Part shown: in pieces, positions 35,302-43,621 of the stretch
Numbering within the stretch: the first letter of the stretch is position 1
Layout of the letters: each line of letters opens with the position of its first letter
Source of the DNA: G965202665 sp965243835
GTDB lineage: Bacteria; Actinomycetota; Acidimicrobiia; Spongiisociales; Spongiisociaceae
Direction: 5' to 3'
DNA: 64,000 bases
Assembly: GCA_965243835.1 (NCBI GenBank)
Contig: OZ251578.1
Span: 1,364,001-1,428,000, forward strand
Position numbers and translations under genes: made by a program
The notes under the pieces: model-generated
Databases searched by the model: none
What the model saw: the letters and a program-made list of their open reading frames with translations, nothing else
What the model was told of the DNA's origin: nothing

Positions 35302-37131
35302 ATGAGACGGCCGTCCCGCGCGGAAATCCCCCAGGCCCCCGGCGCCTACCTGTTTCGGGATGCGCACGGGAGGGTCAACTACGTGGGCAAAGCCAAGTCG
35401 TTGCGCAACCGGGTGTCCACCTACTTCAACCGGGACATCGGCCCCCGCACCCGGGCCATGGTGGAATCCTCGGAACGGGTGGAATGGATCGTGGTGGAAA
35501 ACGAGGTGGAGGCCTTGTTGCTGGAGTACTCACTCATTCAGGAGCATCTGCCCCGCTTCAACATCCGGTTCAGGGATGACAAAAGCTATCCCTACCTGGC
35601 CATAACCCGCTCCGAAGAGTGGCCCCGGGTGCGTCTGATGCGGGGGGCCAAAAAGAAAGGCGTTCAATATTTCGGTCCCTACGCGCACGCGTACGCTATT
35701 CGCAACACCCTCGACCTTTTGTTGAGGTCGTTGCCGATGCGCACCTGTTCGGAAACGGTATTCCGTAGACATCAACTAAAGGGTCGGCCTTGCATTGAAT
35801 ATGACATTGAACGTTGCTCCGCCCCCTGCGTCGGTTACGTGGAGCCGGAAACCTACGCCGAATACGTTAAGGGAATGGCGGAAGTGCTGACCGGCTCCGC
35901 CGATGACCTGTTGGATCGTTTGCGCGCCCGCATGACGGAGCAAGCCGAGCGACTGGAATACGAGCGGGCGGCCCGCACCCGCGATCAGATGCTGGATGTG
36001 CGCAAAGCGGTGGCTCGCCAGGAAATAGTGTCCGACCGCCCTGAAAATTACGACCTTATAGCAATGGTTGATGATGACCTTGAAGCGTCGGTTCAGGTGT
36101 TCCGGGTGCGCAACGGACGGATTGTGGGAAGGCTGGGCTCGGTAATGGACAAAGTGGAGGATTTGGGCAAAGGGCACATAACGGCCGCGGTGTTGCGCGA
36201 CCTGTACGGGCAGGCCTCCCTTCCGCCGCCTCCGTTGGTGCTGGTGGAGGAGGCCCCTCCGGGGGACGAGCCGTGGGAGGCGGTACTCACCCGGAGGCGG
36301 GGATCGCAGGTGAAAATAAAAATACCGCAACGCGGCACCAAAAAAAGGTTGCTGGCCACCGCCCAAACCAACGCCGCCGAAGCTTTTATGCGCCATCGTT
36401 TGCGCAGGCAGTCCGATCACAACGCCCGGGCCCGCGATCTGCGCAGCCTGCAGGAAGTCCTGTCGCTCCCTAACCCTCCACTTCGCATTGAGGCTTACGA
36501 TATTTCCACCATTCAGGGACGGCACACGGTGGCCTCCATGGTGGTGTTGGAGGACGGATTGGCCCGGCGGGGGCATTACCGGCGGTTCCGCATCCGCACC
36601 GTGCGCGGCCAAGACGACTTCGCGGCCATGGAAGAGGTCATACAGCGCCGGTTCACCGCCTACCTGGCCGATTTGGAAAAACCGCCTTCGGAGCGGGGCA
36701 AATTCTCCTATCCCCCCTCGCTGGTGCTCATCGACGGGGGGGCGGGGCAACTGGGGCGGGCGGTGGACGCGCTCCGCCGGCTGGAACTGGACATTCCGGT
36801 GATCGGATTGGCGAAACGGATGGAACAGGTGTTCGTGCCCGGTCAGCCCGACCCGATCGTCATCCCCCGCGACCAGCCCGCTTTGCATCTTCTGCAACGG
36901 GTGCGGGACGAGGCCCACCGGTTCGCGCTTATGTACCATCGGCAGGTGCGGGGCAAGCGGATGATCGACTCCATACTGGACGAGGTGGAGGGGATCGGGC
37001 CGGTGCGCAAAAGAGCCCTCATCCGGGAGTTCGGGTCGCTGAAACGGTTGCGGTCGGCGGCGGTGGAGAACCTGGCGGAAGTGGTTCCGCAGGCCGTGGC
37101 CGAAAACCTCTACTCTGTGTTGCATGAGTAA
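35302..37131 (+). CDS. uvrC: Excinuclease ABC subunit C
   Basis: Dual-incision nuclease of excision repair, 609 residues. It has the N-terminal GIY-YIG nuclease (GAYLFRD, then VNYVGKAKSLRNRV), a Cys cluster (CIEYDIERCSAPC), the UVR domain that binds UvrB (LEYERAARTRDQM), the RNase H-like nuclease (IEAYDISTIQGRHTVASMVV, with D and H visible) and C-terminal helix-hairpin-helices (VEGIGPVRKRALIREFG). TAGCCT ends six bases before the ATG, so the transcript is probably leaderless. The 3' end overlaps rapZ by eight bases. Confidence 0.96.
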   Translation: MRRPSRAEIPQAPGAYLFRDAHGRVNYVGKAKSLRNRVSTYFNRDIGPRTRAMVESSERVEWIVVENEVEALLLEYSLIQEHLPRFNIRFRDDKSYPYLAITRSEEWPRVRLMRGAKKKGVQYFGPYAHAYAIRNTLDLLLRSLPMRTCSETVFRRHQLKGRPCIEYDIERCSAPCVGYVEPETYAEYVKGMAEVLTGSADDLLDRLRARMTEQAERLEYERAARTRDQMLDVRKAVARQEIVSDRPENYDLIAMVDDDLEASVQVFRVRNGRIVGRLGSVMDKVEDLGKGHITAAVLRDLYGQASLPPPPLVLVEEAPPGDEPWEAVLTRRRGSQVKIKIPQRGTKKRLLATAQTNAAEAFMRHRLRRQSDHNARARDLRSLQEVLSLPNPPLRIEAYDISTIQGRHTVASMVVLEDGLARRGHYRRFRIRTVRGQDDFAAMEEVIQRRFTAYLADLEKPPSERGKFSYPPSLVLIDGGAGQLGRAVDALRRLELDIPVIGLAKRMEQVFVPGQPDPIVIPRDQPALHLLQRVRDEAHRFALMYHRQVRGKRMIDSILDEVEGIGPVRKRALIREFGSLKRLRSAAVENLAEVVPQAVAENLYSVLHE

Positions 37132-38026
37132 CGGAACCGCGGCGACGGGCGGCGGGATGGGCGCCGGGGGGGAGGCCCCCCGGTTGCTGGTGCTGACCGG
37201 CCTGTCCGGCGCGGGCCGTTCCACTGGGGCCAAAGCGCTGGACGACCTGGGGTTTTACGTGATCGACAACCTGCCGCCCGGACTGTTGCGGCCGGCGGTG
37301 AACCTGGAAGACCTGCGGGCCCGGGGGGTGCACTTGGCGGTGGTTTTGAACAGCCGCAGCGGGTTCCGGATCAACGAACTGGACGAGGCCATCTCCGAGT
37401 TGGAGGCCTCCGGCATCCGGGTGACCCTGGTGTTCCTGGACGCCACCGACGACACCCTCATCCAGCGCTATGAGGAGCACCGCCGCCCCCATCCGCTGGG
37501 TCTGGCCACATTGCCGGAATCCATCGCCGCCGAGAGGGAAATGATGGAACCGCTTCGCGCCCAAGCCGACATCTACGTGAACACCAGCGACTTAAACGTG
37601 CACGAGTTTCGCCGCTGGTTGCTCCGGCAATTCGACGACTTGGAGGAAGCCCCGGCGTTGCGGGTGGCGGTCACCTCCTTCGGTTTCAAAAACGGCACTC
37701 CCCGCGACCTGGATTTGATGTTCGACGTGCGGTTTCTGCCCAACCCCCACTGGATTCCGGAGTTGCGCAACCTGATCGGAACCGACCGGAGGGTGCGGGA
37801 GCATGTGATGTCGTTGCCGGACGCCGGGATGTTTTTGGAACGGTTGCGGGAGATGCTGGCATTTCTGATACCCCGCTATCGGCAGGAGGGAAAATCCTAT
37901 GTCAGCATCGGCATCGGGTGCACCGGCGGACGCCACCGCTCGGTGGCCTTGGCCGAAGAGTTGGGGGACTGGTTGCGGGAGGGGGACTACCACCCGGCGG
38001 TGCGCCACCGGGACGCAGGCAAATAA
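37124..38026 (+). CDS. rapZ: RapZ-family nucleotide-binding protein
   Basis: P-loop protein of about 300 residues. In E. coli RapZ controls decay of the GlmZ small RNA; the actinobacterial role is less clear. The Walker A-like GLSGAGRST carries Arg where Lys is usual, which is normal for actinobacterial members. The VIDNLPPGLL motif follows, and the C-terminal domain has the conserved IGCTGGRHRSVALAE. It overlaps the end of uvrC by eight bases. In most actinobacteria yvcK and whiA come next; here they are absent and two coiled-coil genes on the other strand follow. Confidence 0.93.
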   Translation: MSNGTAATGGGMGAGGEAPRLLVLTGLSGAGRSTGAKALDDLGFYVIDNLPPGLLRPAVNLEDLRARGVHLAVVLNSRSGFRINELDEAISELEASGIRVTLVFLDATDDTLIQRYEEHRRPHPLGLATLPESIAAEREMMEPLRAQADIYVNTSDLNVHEFRRWLLRQFDDLEEAPALRVAVTSFGFKNGTPRDLDLMFDVRFLPNPHWIPELRNLIGTDRRVREHVMSLPDAGMFLERLREMLAFLIPRYRQEGKSYVSIGIGCTGGRHRSVALAEELGDWLREGDYHPAVRHRDAGK

Positions 38027-38044
38027 TCCCCGAGTCGGGCGGGG

Positions 38045-38524
38045 CTACGGCCTCGGCTCCCGGGCCTCGTCCGAGGGCGGTTTGTTTGCGGTTCGGGAAG
38101 GGGAGGGGAGGTCAAAGGGCTCTGGTCCATGGTGCAGGATGATAAGTTCGTTCAGCCACCGCAACCGGTCGTCCAGCTGTCGGATGTCAGTCCTTAATCC
38201 GGTGTGCATATCCTGGATGTTCCCCTTTAGGCCGGTGTGCATATCCTGGATGTTCCCCTTTAGGCCGGTGTGCATGTCCTGGATGTTCCCTTTCAGGCCG
38301 GTGTGCATGTCCTGGATGCTTCCTTTTAGGCCGGTGTGCATGTCCTGGATGCCGGTGCTGAGCCCCTGGATGTTCCCTTTTAGGCCGGTGTGCAGGTCTT
38401 TCAGGCCGGTATGCAGGTCCTTAATCTCGGCCTTGAGATCGGCCTTCAAGCGGGTGATGACGACGAGCAAGACGCCCATCATCACCACCGTGCATACCAG
38501 CGTGGTCAGGATTGATGCGTCCAA
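38045..38524 (-). CDS. Membrane-anchored 11-residue-repeat coiled-coil protein (159 aa)
   Basis: A single N-terminal membrane helix (about 6-24, TTLVCTVVMMGVLLVV) is followed by about eight copies of an 11-residue unit of the type DMHTGLKGNIQ, a hendecad right-handed coiled-coil pattern, then LDDRLRWLNELIILHHG and a Pro-rich tail. The start is TTG at 38524, with AAAGGA nine bases upstream. It is related to the next gene at both ends. No function is known. The protein faces either side of the membrane as a rod-like tether or sensor. Confidence 0.75.
   Translation of the reverse strand: MDASILTTLVCTVVMMGVLLVVITRLKADLKAEIKDLHTGLKDLHTGLKGNIQGLSTGIQDMHTGLKGSIQDMHTGLKGNIQDMHTGLKGNIQDMHTGLKGNIQDMHTGLRTDIRQLDDRLRWLNELIILHHGPEPFDLPSPSRTANKPPSDEAREPRP
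38199..38420 (-). repeat. 33-bp tandem repeats encoding the hendecads
   Basis: Units of the type CCGGTGTGCATATCCTGGAT plus 13 bases repeat head to tail, several nearly identical, with a degenerate unit around 38350-38370. All units are multiples of 11 codons, so copy number can change without a frameshift. Confidence 0.9.
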
Positions 38525-38615
38525 GGGTTGTTTTCCTTTCCGCCTTTGATTGTATTACAGGGCGCCGTCCCCATGCGCCTTTTACTTGCGGGGCGACGGG
38601 CGGGTTGCCAATAGG

Positions 38616-38993
38616 TCAGGCGTTGACCGGGTTGCGCTCTGTTGGTTGCCGTTCGGGGGGCGGGGGGAAGTCATCGGGCGGCAGACCCGTGTGCCTGATG
38701 ATGAGGGTTCCCAGTTGCCAAACCCGGTCGTCCACCCGTCGGATGTCTGTCGTGAGGTTGTCCTCCACCCGTCGGATGTCCTTTTCCAGGTCGCCCTTGG
38801 CATCCCGGAGGTCGCCCTTGACTTCCCGGAGGTCGCCCTTGACTTCCCGGAGGTCGCCCCTGGTTTCGCGGAGGTCGGCCCTGACCTCCCCGATGTCTTG
38901 TTTCAGGTCGGCCTTCAGGCGGGCGATAACGGCCAGCAGGCCGCCCATCATGGTCAGCGCGGTCCCCATCGTGGTCAAGATTGTCGGGTCCAT
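38616..38993 (-). CDS. Membrane-anchored heptad-repeat coiled-coil protein (125 aa), paralogue of the previous gene
   Basis: Begins MDPTILTTMGTALTMMGG, a membrane helix like that of its neighbour. Seven-residue units follow (DLRETRG, DLREVKG twice, DLRDAKG), then IRRVDDRVWQLGTLIIRHTG and a Pro-rich tail. AAAGGAAG lies six bases before the ATG. The untranslated regions of the two genes are also alike (CCTTTCCGC, then a TATAAT-like box), so the pair arose by duplication and then expanded different internal repeats. Confidence 0.75.
   Translation of the reverse strand: MDPTILTTMGTALTMMGGLLAVIARLKADLKQDIGEVRADLRETRGDLREVKGDLREVKGDLRDAKGDLEKDIRRVEDNLTTDIRRVDDRVWQLGTLIIRHTGLPPDDFPPPPERQPTERNPVNA
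38788..38880 (-). repeat. 21-bp tandem repeats encoding heptads
   Basis: Units of the type GGTCGCCCTTGACTTCCCGGA are repeated four or more times, two of them identical, within the second coiled-coil gene. Confidence 0.85.
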
Positions 38994-39363
38994 TGTTTGC
39001 TTCCTTTCCGCTTTGGATTATACACGGCGTACAGCCGCATGCGTGCTTTTTTTATAATATAACGTAAAACAAAACAAAAAACAACCCCCTTGTTTCGACA
39101 AACGATTAAATGCGTCTGACCTGCGGAAATGCAACTTCCGGCGGCGGGCGAAGATGGCCGGGAAGCCGCTCCTGTTTTGGAGTCGGACGGCGGGTCGGCC
39201 AAAATGAGGTCGGATGTTTGGCGACGGGATGCGGGGGCCGGGCGGCCGCCGCCCCGAAAATGAAAATATCACACCCGCCGGGCATAATGGGACCGCATCC
39301 CCCGCAATGGGAGTTGCGGACGCAAGCCTTTTCCGACAAAGCGACAGCGGGGGGAGAAGAGAG
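38994..39363. other. Intergenic region between the coiled-coil gene and pgk
   Basis: No gene is seen. On the minus strand, TATAAT (39017-39022) lies upstream of the coiled-coil gene. On the plus strand, CATAAT (39283-39288) could be the -10 of pgk. A GC-rich palindrome (GGGCGGCCGCCGCCC) lies at about 39240-39255. Confidence 0.45.
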
Positions 39364-40545
39364 ATGGCGACCTATCTGACAATCGACGATCTGGAACCGG
39401 CCGGGCGGCGGGTCCTGTTGCGGTCCGACCTGAACGTTCCGTTGGCGGACGGGCGGGTGGCCGATGATTTCCGGTTACGCTCCGCCCTGCCCGCCGTCCG
39501 GCGCCTGCGGGAAGCGGGGGCCAAGGTGATCGCCTGCAGTCATCTGGGGCGCCCCGGCGGCCGGCCGGATCCGGAACTGCGAATGGCCCCGGTGGCGGAA
39601 CGTCTGGCGGAACTGGGCGGATTTCCGGTGGCCGCCTCCCGCGACCTGGTCGGTCCCGACGCCCGTCGCCTGCTTTCGGAAACCGGGCCGGAGGAGGTGA
39701 TCCTGCTGGAAAACACCCGCTTTCACCCCGGGGAAACCGCCAACGATCCCGGTTTGGCCGACCAGCTGGCCGGTTTGGCCGACCTTTTCGTACTGGACGC
39801 TTTCGGGTCCGCCCACCGGGCGCACGCCTCCACGGCCGGGGTGGCGCAACGACTGCGGGCGGCGGCCGGGCCGCTCCTGGAAGATGAGTTGCGGGCTTTC
39901 GGGACCCTCTTGGAGGAACCCCCCCGTCCTTTCACCGTAATCTTGGGCGGGGCCAAAATATCCGACAAGCTTCCGCTGTTGGAAACCATCCTCCCCATAG
40001 CCGACGCAGTGCTGATCGGAGGGGGGATGTGCTTCAGCCTGCTGGCCGCCGAAGGTTATGAAACGGGCCGCTCCATGGTGGATGACGACCGCTTGGAGCA
40101 GTTGCGGGATTTGCTGGAAGGGGAGTACGGGGACCGGATCGTGTTGCCGGTGGACGCGACGGTCGCCGACCGTTTCGCTCCCGATGCCTCCGCCCGCACC
40201 GTCCCCATACGGGAAATAGGGGAGGGGGACATGGGTTTGGACATCGGCCCGGAAACCTCCGCCCGCTTCGCGTCCGCCGTGGCCGGGGCGGGCGCGGTGT
40301 TCTGGAACGGTCCTTTGGGAGTGTTCGAGTGGGAGCGGTTCCGGGCGGGCACGCAGGCGGTGGCGCAGGCCTTGGCCGAAACCTCCGCTTTTACGGTGGT
40401 GGGCGGCGGAGAGGCGGCGGCCGCCCTGCGCGCGCTGGGCGGCGCGGACCGGGTTTCCCACCTGTCCACCGGGGGCGGGGCGGCGCTGCGACTGTTGCAA
40501 GGCCGCAAGTTGCCTGCGGTAGCCGCCTTGGGGAAGTGGGCATGA
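39364..40545 (+). CDS. pgk: Phosphoglycerate kinase
   Basis: Glycolytic enzyme transferring phosphate from 1,3-bisphosphoglycerate to ADP, 393 residues. Conserved motifs are seen: LLRSDLNVPL, ACSHLGRPGG, ENTRFHPGE, ILGGAKISDK, FWNGPLGVFE and the C-terminal TVVGGGEAAAALRALG with HLSTGGGAALRLL. The frame is open upstream, but ATG 39364 with GGGGGGAGAAGAG before it gives the normal N-terminus. gap is not next to it. The stop overlaps the tpiA start (ATGA). Confidence 0.96.
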   Translation: MATYLTIDDLEPAGRRVLLRSDLNVPLADGRVADDFRLRSALPAVRRLREAGAKVIACSHLGRPGGRPDPELRMAPVAERLAELGGFPVAASRDLVGPDARRLLSETGPEEVILLENTRFHPGETANDPGLADQLAGLADLFVLDAFGSAHRAHASTAGVAQRLRAAAGPLLEDELRAFGTLLEEPPRPFTVILGGAKISDKLPLLETILPIADAVLIGGGMCFSLLAAEGYETGRSMVDDDRLEQLRDLLEGEYGDRIVLPVDATVADRFAPDASARTVPIREIGEGDMGLDIGPETSARFASAVAGAGAVFWNGPLGVFEWERFRAGTQAVAQALAETSAFTVVGGGEAAAALRALGGADRVSHLSTGGGAALRLLQGRKLPAVAALGKWA

Positions 40546-41327
40546 GCCCCGGTCCCGACCCGGCCCGCAAGCCGTTGCTGGTGGGCAACTGGAAAATGCA
40601 CGGTTCCCATCTGGAGGCCATTCAGCGGGTGCAGAAACTTTCCTACCGGCTGGACCCGGGCGACTACGACCGGGCGGAGGTGGCGGTCGCCCCCCCCTTC
40701 ACCTCGTTGCGGTCGGTGCAGACCGTGATCGAACTGGACAACCTGCCCATCGGGATCGCCGCCCAGAACGTATGCCCGGCGGCGGAGGGGGCTTTCACCG
40801 GCGAGATTTCCGCAACCATGCTGTCCAAGCTGTCGGTGGGCTACGTGATCGTGGGCCATTCCGAACGCCGGACGCATTTCGGGGAGGACGATGCGCTGGT
40901 CAACCGCAAAGCCAAAGCGGTCCTGGCGGCGGGCATGACCCCCATCGTGGCGGTGGGGGAAAGCCTGGAGGAGCGGGAGGCGGAACGCACCGGGGAAGCG
41001 GTGGGCGGGCAGGTGGCCGGGTCGTTGCGGGGAATCAAATCCGAGGACATCGCCCGCTTGGCGGTGGCCTATGAACCGGTGTGGGCCATCGGAACCGGGC
41101 GCACCGCCCACCCGGACGACGCCGGGGAGGTGATCGCGTCCATCCGGGAACAGGTGCGGGGGCGGCACGGGGAAGCGGCCGACTCCATGCGCATTTTGTA
41201 CGGGGGGTCGGTCAACCCCGGGAACGCGGCGGCACTGTTGGCCAAGCGGGATATCGACGGCGGCCTGGTCGGAGGGGCGTCGTTGGACCCGGATTTGTTC
41301 GCGGCCTGCATCCGGTTTTGGAGGTGA
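40542..41327 (+). CDS. tpiA: Triosephosphate isomerase
   Basis: Interconverts dihydroxyacetone phosphate and glyceraldehyde 3-phosphate; 261 residues. Motifs: VGNWKMHG (catalytic Lys), VGHSERRTHF (catalytic His), AYEPVWAIGTGRTA (catalytic Glu) and ILYGGSVNPGNA. The ATG overlaps the pgk stop. A GGAGG before the next start lies within its last codons, so pgk, tpiA and gpmA are one unit. Confidence 0.97.
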   Translation: MSPGPDPARKPLLVGNWKMHGSHLEAIQRVQKLSYRLDPGDYDRAEVAVAPPFTSLRSVQTVIELDNLPIGIAAQNVCPAAEGAFTGEISATMLSKLSVGYVIVGHSERRTHFGEDDALVNRKAKAVLAAGMTPIVAVGESLEEREAERTGEAVGGQVAGSLRGIKSEDIARLAVAYEPVWAIGTGRTAHPDDAGEVIASIREQVRGRHGEAADSMRILYGGSVNPGNAAALLAKRDIDGGLVGGASLDPDLFAACIRFWR

Positions 41328-41332
41328 GGGCG

Positions 41333-42091
41333 GTGGGCGCCCCCGGGCAGGCGACGCAGGCGGTTCTGCTCCGGCACGGGCAGAGCGTCTGGAACAGGGA
41401 GAACCTGTTCACCGGCTGGACGGATGTCGGTCTCACCGACGCCGGGGCGGAGGAGGCCCGCTCCGCCGGACGGCTGATGGCCGAGGCGGGGATAGCCCCC
41501 GACGTCGTGCACACTTCGGTGTTGCGCCGGGCCATCGACACCGCCCACCTGGCCCTGGACGAAATGGACCGGCATTGGATCCCGGTGCGCCGCGACTGGC
41601 GGCTCAACGAACGGCACTACGGGGCCCTGCAGGGTTTGGACAAGAAAGAGACCGCCGCCCGTCATGGAGCGAAGCGGGTCTTCGCCTGGAGGAGGAGTTA
41701 CGATGTCCGTCCCCCGGAGCTGGCGGCCGACGACGAAAGACACCCCCGGCATGATCCCCGTTACGGGGACCTGTCCCCCGGGGAGATTCCGTCCGCGGAA
41801 TGTTTGGCGGACGTGGTGGAGAGAATGATCCCCTACTGGAAAGACGCGGCCCTTCCCGACCTGCGGGCCGGTCGCCGGTTGTTGCTCGCCGCCCACGGCA
41901 ACAGCATCCGGGCCCTGCTTAAACACCTGAAAGGCATACCCGACGAAGAGATAGCGGTCCTCAATATTCCCACCGGCATTCCCTTGGTGGTGGAGTTGGA
42001 CGAAAATCTGGGTTACGCGTCCGACCGGTATTTGGGGGATGCGGAGGCGGCGGAGGCGGCCGCGGCGGCGGTGGCCGCCCAAGCCGGATAA
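41333..42091 (+). CDS. gpmA: 2,3-bisphosphoglycerate-dependent phosphoglycerate mutase
   Basis: Glycolytic mutase converting 3- to 2-phosphoglycerate, 252 residues. The histidine-phosphatase motif is LLRHGQSVWNRENLFTGWTD, with second catalytic His in LLAAHGNSIRALLKHL. Substrate-binding stretches LNERHYGALQG and RRSYDVRPP are present. The GTG at 41333 is preferred because GGAGGTGA lies eight bases upstream; a GTG at 41324 overlaps the tpiA stop. An Ala-rich tail closes the protein. Confidence 0.94.
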   Translation: MGAPGQATQAVLLRHGQSVWNRENLFTGWTDVGLTDAGAEEARSAGRLMAEAGIAPDVVHTSVLRRAIDTAHLALDEMDRHWIPVRRDWRLNERHYGALQGLDKKETAARHGAKRVFAWRRSYDVRPPELAADDERHPRHDPRYGDLSPGEIPSAECLADVVERMIPYWKDAALPDLRAGRRLLLAAHGNSIRALLKHLKGIPDEEIAVLNIPTGIPLVVELDENLGYASDRYLGDAEAAEAAAAAVAAQAG

Positions 42092-42104
42092 GTCGGGAGG
42101 GGCC

Positions 42105-43190
42105 ATGCCGCGCACGGTGCGGGGGGCGGTGGTGCGGGCGGCGGGGGAGCCGGCGGAGACGGCGCAGGTTGCGGTGCCCGACCCCGGGCCGGGGGAGGCG
42201 GTGGTGGAAGTTCAGGCGTGCGGGGTGTGCCGCACCGACTTGCACTATCTCCAAGGACGGATGGGCGGGGAGTTTCCGGTCCTGTTGGGGCACGAGGCGG
42301 CGGGGGTGGTAGTCGAGGCGGGCGCGGGGGTGGACGAGGTCGCCCCCGGCGATTTCGTGATTTTGAACTGGCGGGCGGCCTGCGGGCGGTGCCGATGGTG
42401 TCGGAGGGGACGGAGGGAGTTCTGTTTGGAGTCCCGGACCGCCGAACGGAAGATGACGCTCGCCGACGGGACGAAATTGACGGCGGCCATGGGCATCGGC
42501 GGGTTGGCGGAGGCCGTCCTGGTAGCGGCCGGGCAGTGCACCAAAGTGGACGCGGCGGCCTCCCCGGCTGCGGTCGGGTTGCTGGGATGCGGGGTGACCA
42601 CCGGTTTCGGGGCGGCGGTTCACACCGGCGGGGTGGGCCGGGGGGACAGCGCGGCCGTATTCGGATGCGGAGGGGTGGGGTGCGGGGCGATCGCCGGGGC
42701 CCGCCTGGCCGGGGCCGTCGTCATCGCGGCCGTGGACATCGACGACCGGAAACTGGAATGGGCCCGGCGGTTCGGGGCCACGCATGTCGTCAACGCGACG
42801 CGGACCGACCCGGTGACGGCCGTTTGGGAGGCCACCGGCGGCCATGGGGCGGATGCGGCGATCGACGCGGTGGGTTCCCCGGAAACTTTGCGGCAGGCGC
42901 TGGCGTCCCGGGCGGTGCGGGGCGCGGCCGTGCTGGTGGGGGTGCCCGCTCCGGAAGCGGTTCTGGAGTTGCCCATGTTTGAAATGTTCGACCGGGGGGG
43001 AGCCCTGAAAATATGCTGGTACGGGGATTGCCTGCCGTCGCGGGATTTTCCGACCTTGGTCGACCTGTATTTGGGAGGGCGGCTGGACCTGGACGGTTTC
43101 GTGTCGGAGAAAATCGGGTTGGAGGAGACGGAGGGGGCGTTCCGCAGGATGGAGCGGGGGGAGACCCTGCGGTCGGTGGTAGTATTCTGA
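42105..43190 (+). CDS. Zinc-dependent alcohol dehydrogenase, MscR-like paralogue
   Basis: A 361-residue medium-chain dehydrogenase. The catalytic zinc site includes C42 (CGVCRTD) and H63 (GHEAAG). The structural zinc site has four Cys (CGRCRWCRRGRREFC). The NAD-binding motif is FGCGGVGCG. Its sequence is closely related to the mycothiol-dependent dehydrogenase two genes on (same length, same WYGDCLPSRDFPTLVDLY segment), so it is probably a duplicate with an altered substrate. GGGAGGGG precedes the ATG. It follows gpmA by 13 bases. Confidence 0.88.
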   Translation: MPRTVRGAVVRAAGEPAETAQVAVPDPGPGEAVVEVQACGVCRTDLHYLQGRMGGEFPVLLGHEAAGVVVEAGAGVDEVAPGDFVILNWRAACGRCRWCRRGRREFCLESRTAERKMTLADGTKLTAAMGIGGLAEAVLVAAGQCTKVDAAASPAAVGLLGCGVTTGFGAAVHTGGVGRGDSAAVFGCGGVGCGAIAGARLAGAVVIAAVDIDDRKLEWARRFGATHVVNATRTDPVTAVWEATGGHGADAAIDAVGSPETLRQALASRAVRGAAVLVGVPAPEAVLELPMFEMFDRGGALKICWYGDCLPSRDFPTLVDLYLGGRLDLDGFVSEKIGLEETEGAFRRMERGETLRSVVVF

Positions 43191-43296
43191 ATTCTTGGCG
43201 GAGCCGCCCCCCGGCGCTAATCTGGGGAGCGTTCCCGGACTGGATGCCGCCGGCGCGGGCCGGGCAACCGGGCGAGAGGAAAGGAAAACACTGCCG

Positions 43297-43536
43297 ATGA
43301 CTGTTATAACCGCCGTCCTGACCGGGATTCACCTGATTACGGCGGTGTCTTTGGTGTTCCTGATCCTGCTCCACTCCGGCAAGGGCGGATTGGGCGATAT
43401 GTTCGGCGGCGGGATGCAGTCCTCGGGCTTGGCCGGTTCCACCCTGGCGGAACGCAACCTGTCCCGTCTGACCGTGCTGGTGGCCCTGGTGTTCGCCGCC
43501 ACCACCCTCACTTTGGTAATCCTGCTCGGAGCCTGA
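43297..43536 (+). CDS. secG: Preprotein translocase subunit SecG
   Basis: Small membrane partner of the SecYEG channel, 79 residues. It has two membrane helices (about 4-26 and 56-77) with the family-specific cytoplasmic loop HSGKGGLGDMFGGGMQSS. ATG 43297 is preceded by AAAGGAAA. secG after pgk-tpiA is the usual actinobacterial order, though here gpmA and a dehydrogenase intervene. Confidence 0.93.
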   Translation: MTVITAVLTGIHLITAVSLVFLILLHSGKGGLGDMFGGGMQSSGLAGSTLAERNLSRLTVLVALVFAATTLTLVILLGA

Positions 43537-43621
43537 CATCCGCCGGTGGGGCGGGGTATTCTCCGGTAGGCGGCTTTGGCCGTAAGTTTCCAAGTAATCG
43601 GTTTCAGCAAGGAGGATGGGA

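Noticed and set aside
37124..37270. Loss of the Walker A lysine in RapZ (Arg instead) as a defect
   Set aside because: GLSGAGRST with Arg is the normal form in actinobacterial RapZ proteins.
38199..38420. Regular 33-bp repeats resembling a CRISPR array
   Set aside because: The units are contiguous with no unique spacers, and they encode an 11-residue coiled-coil repeat in frame; no cas genes are nearby.
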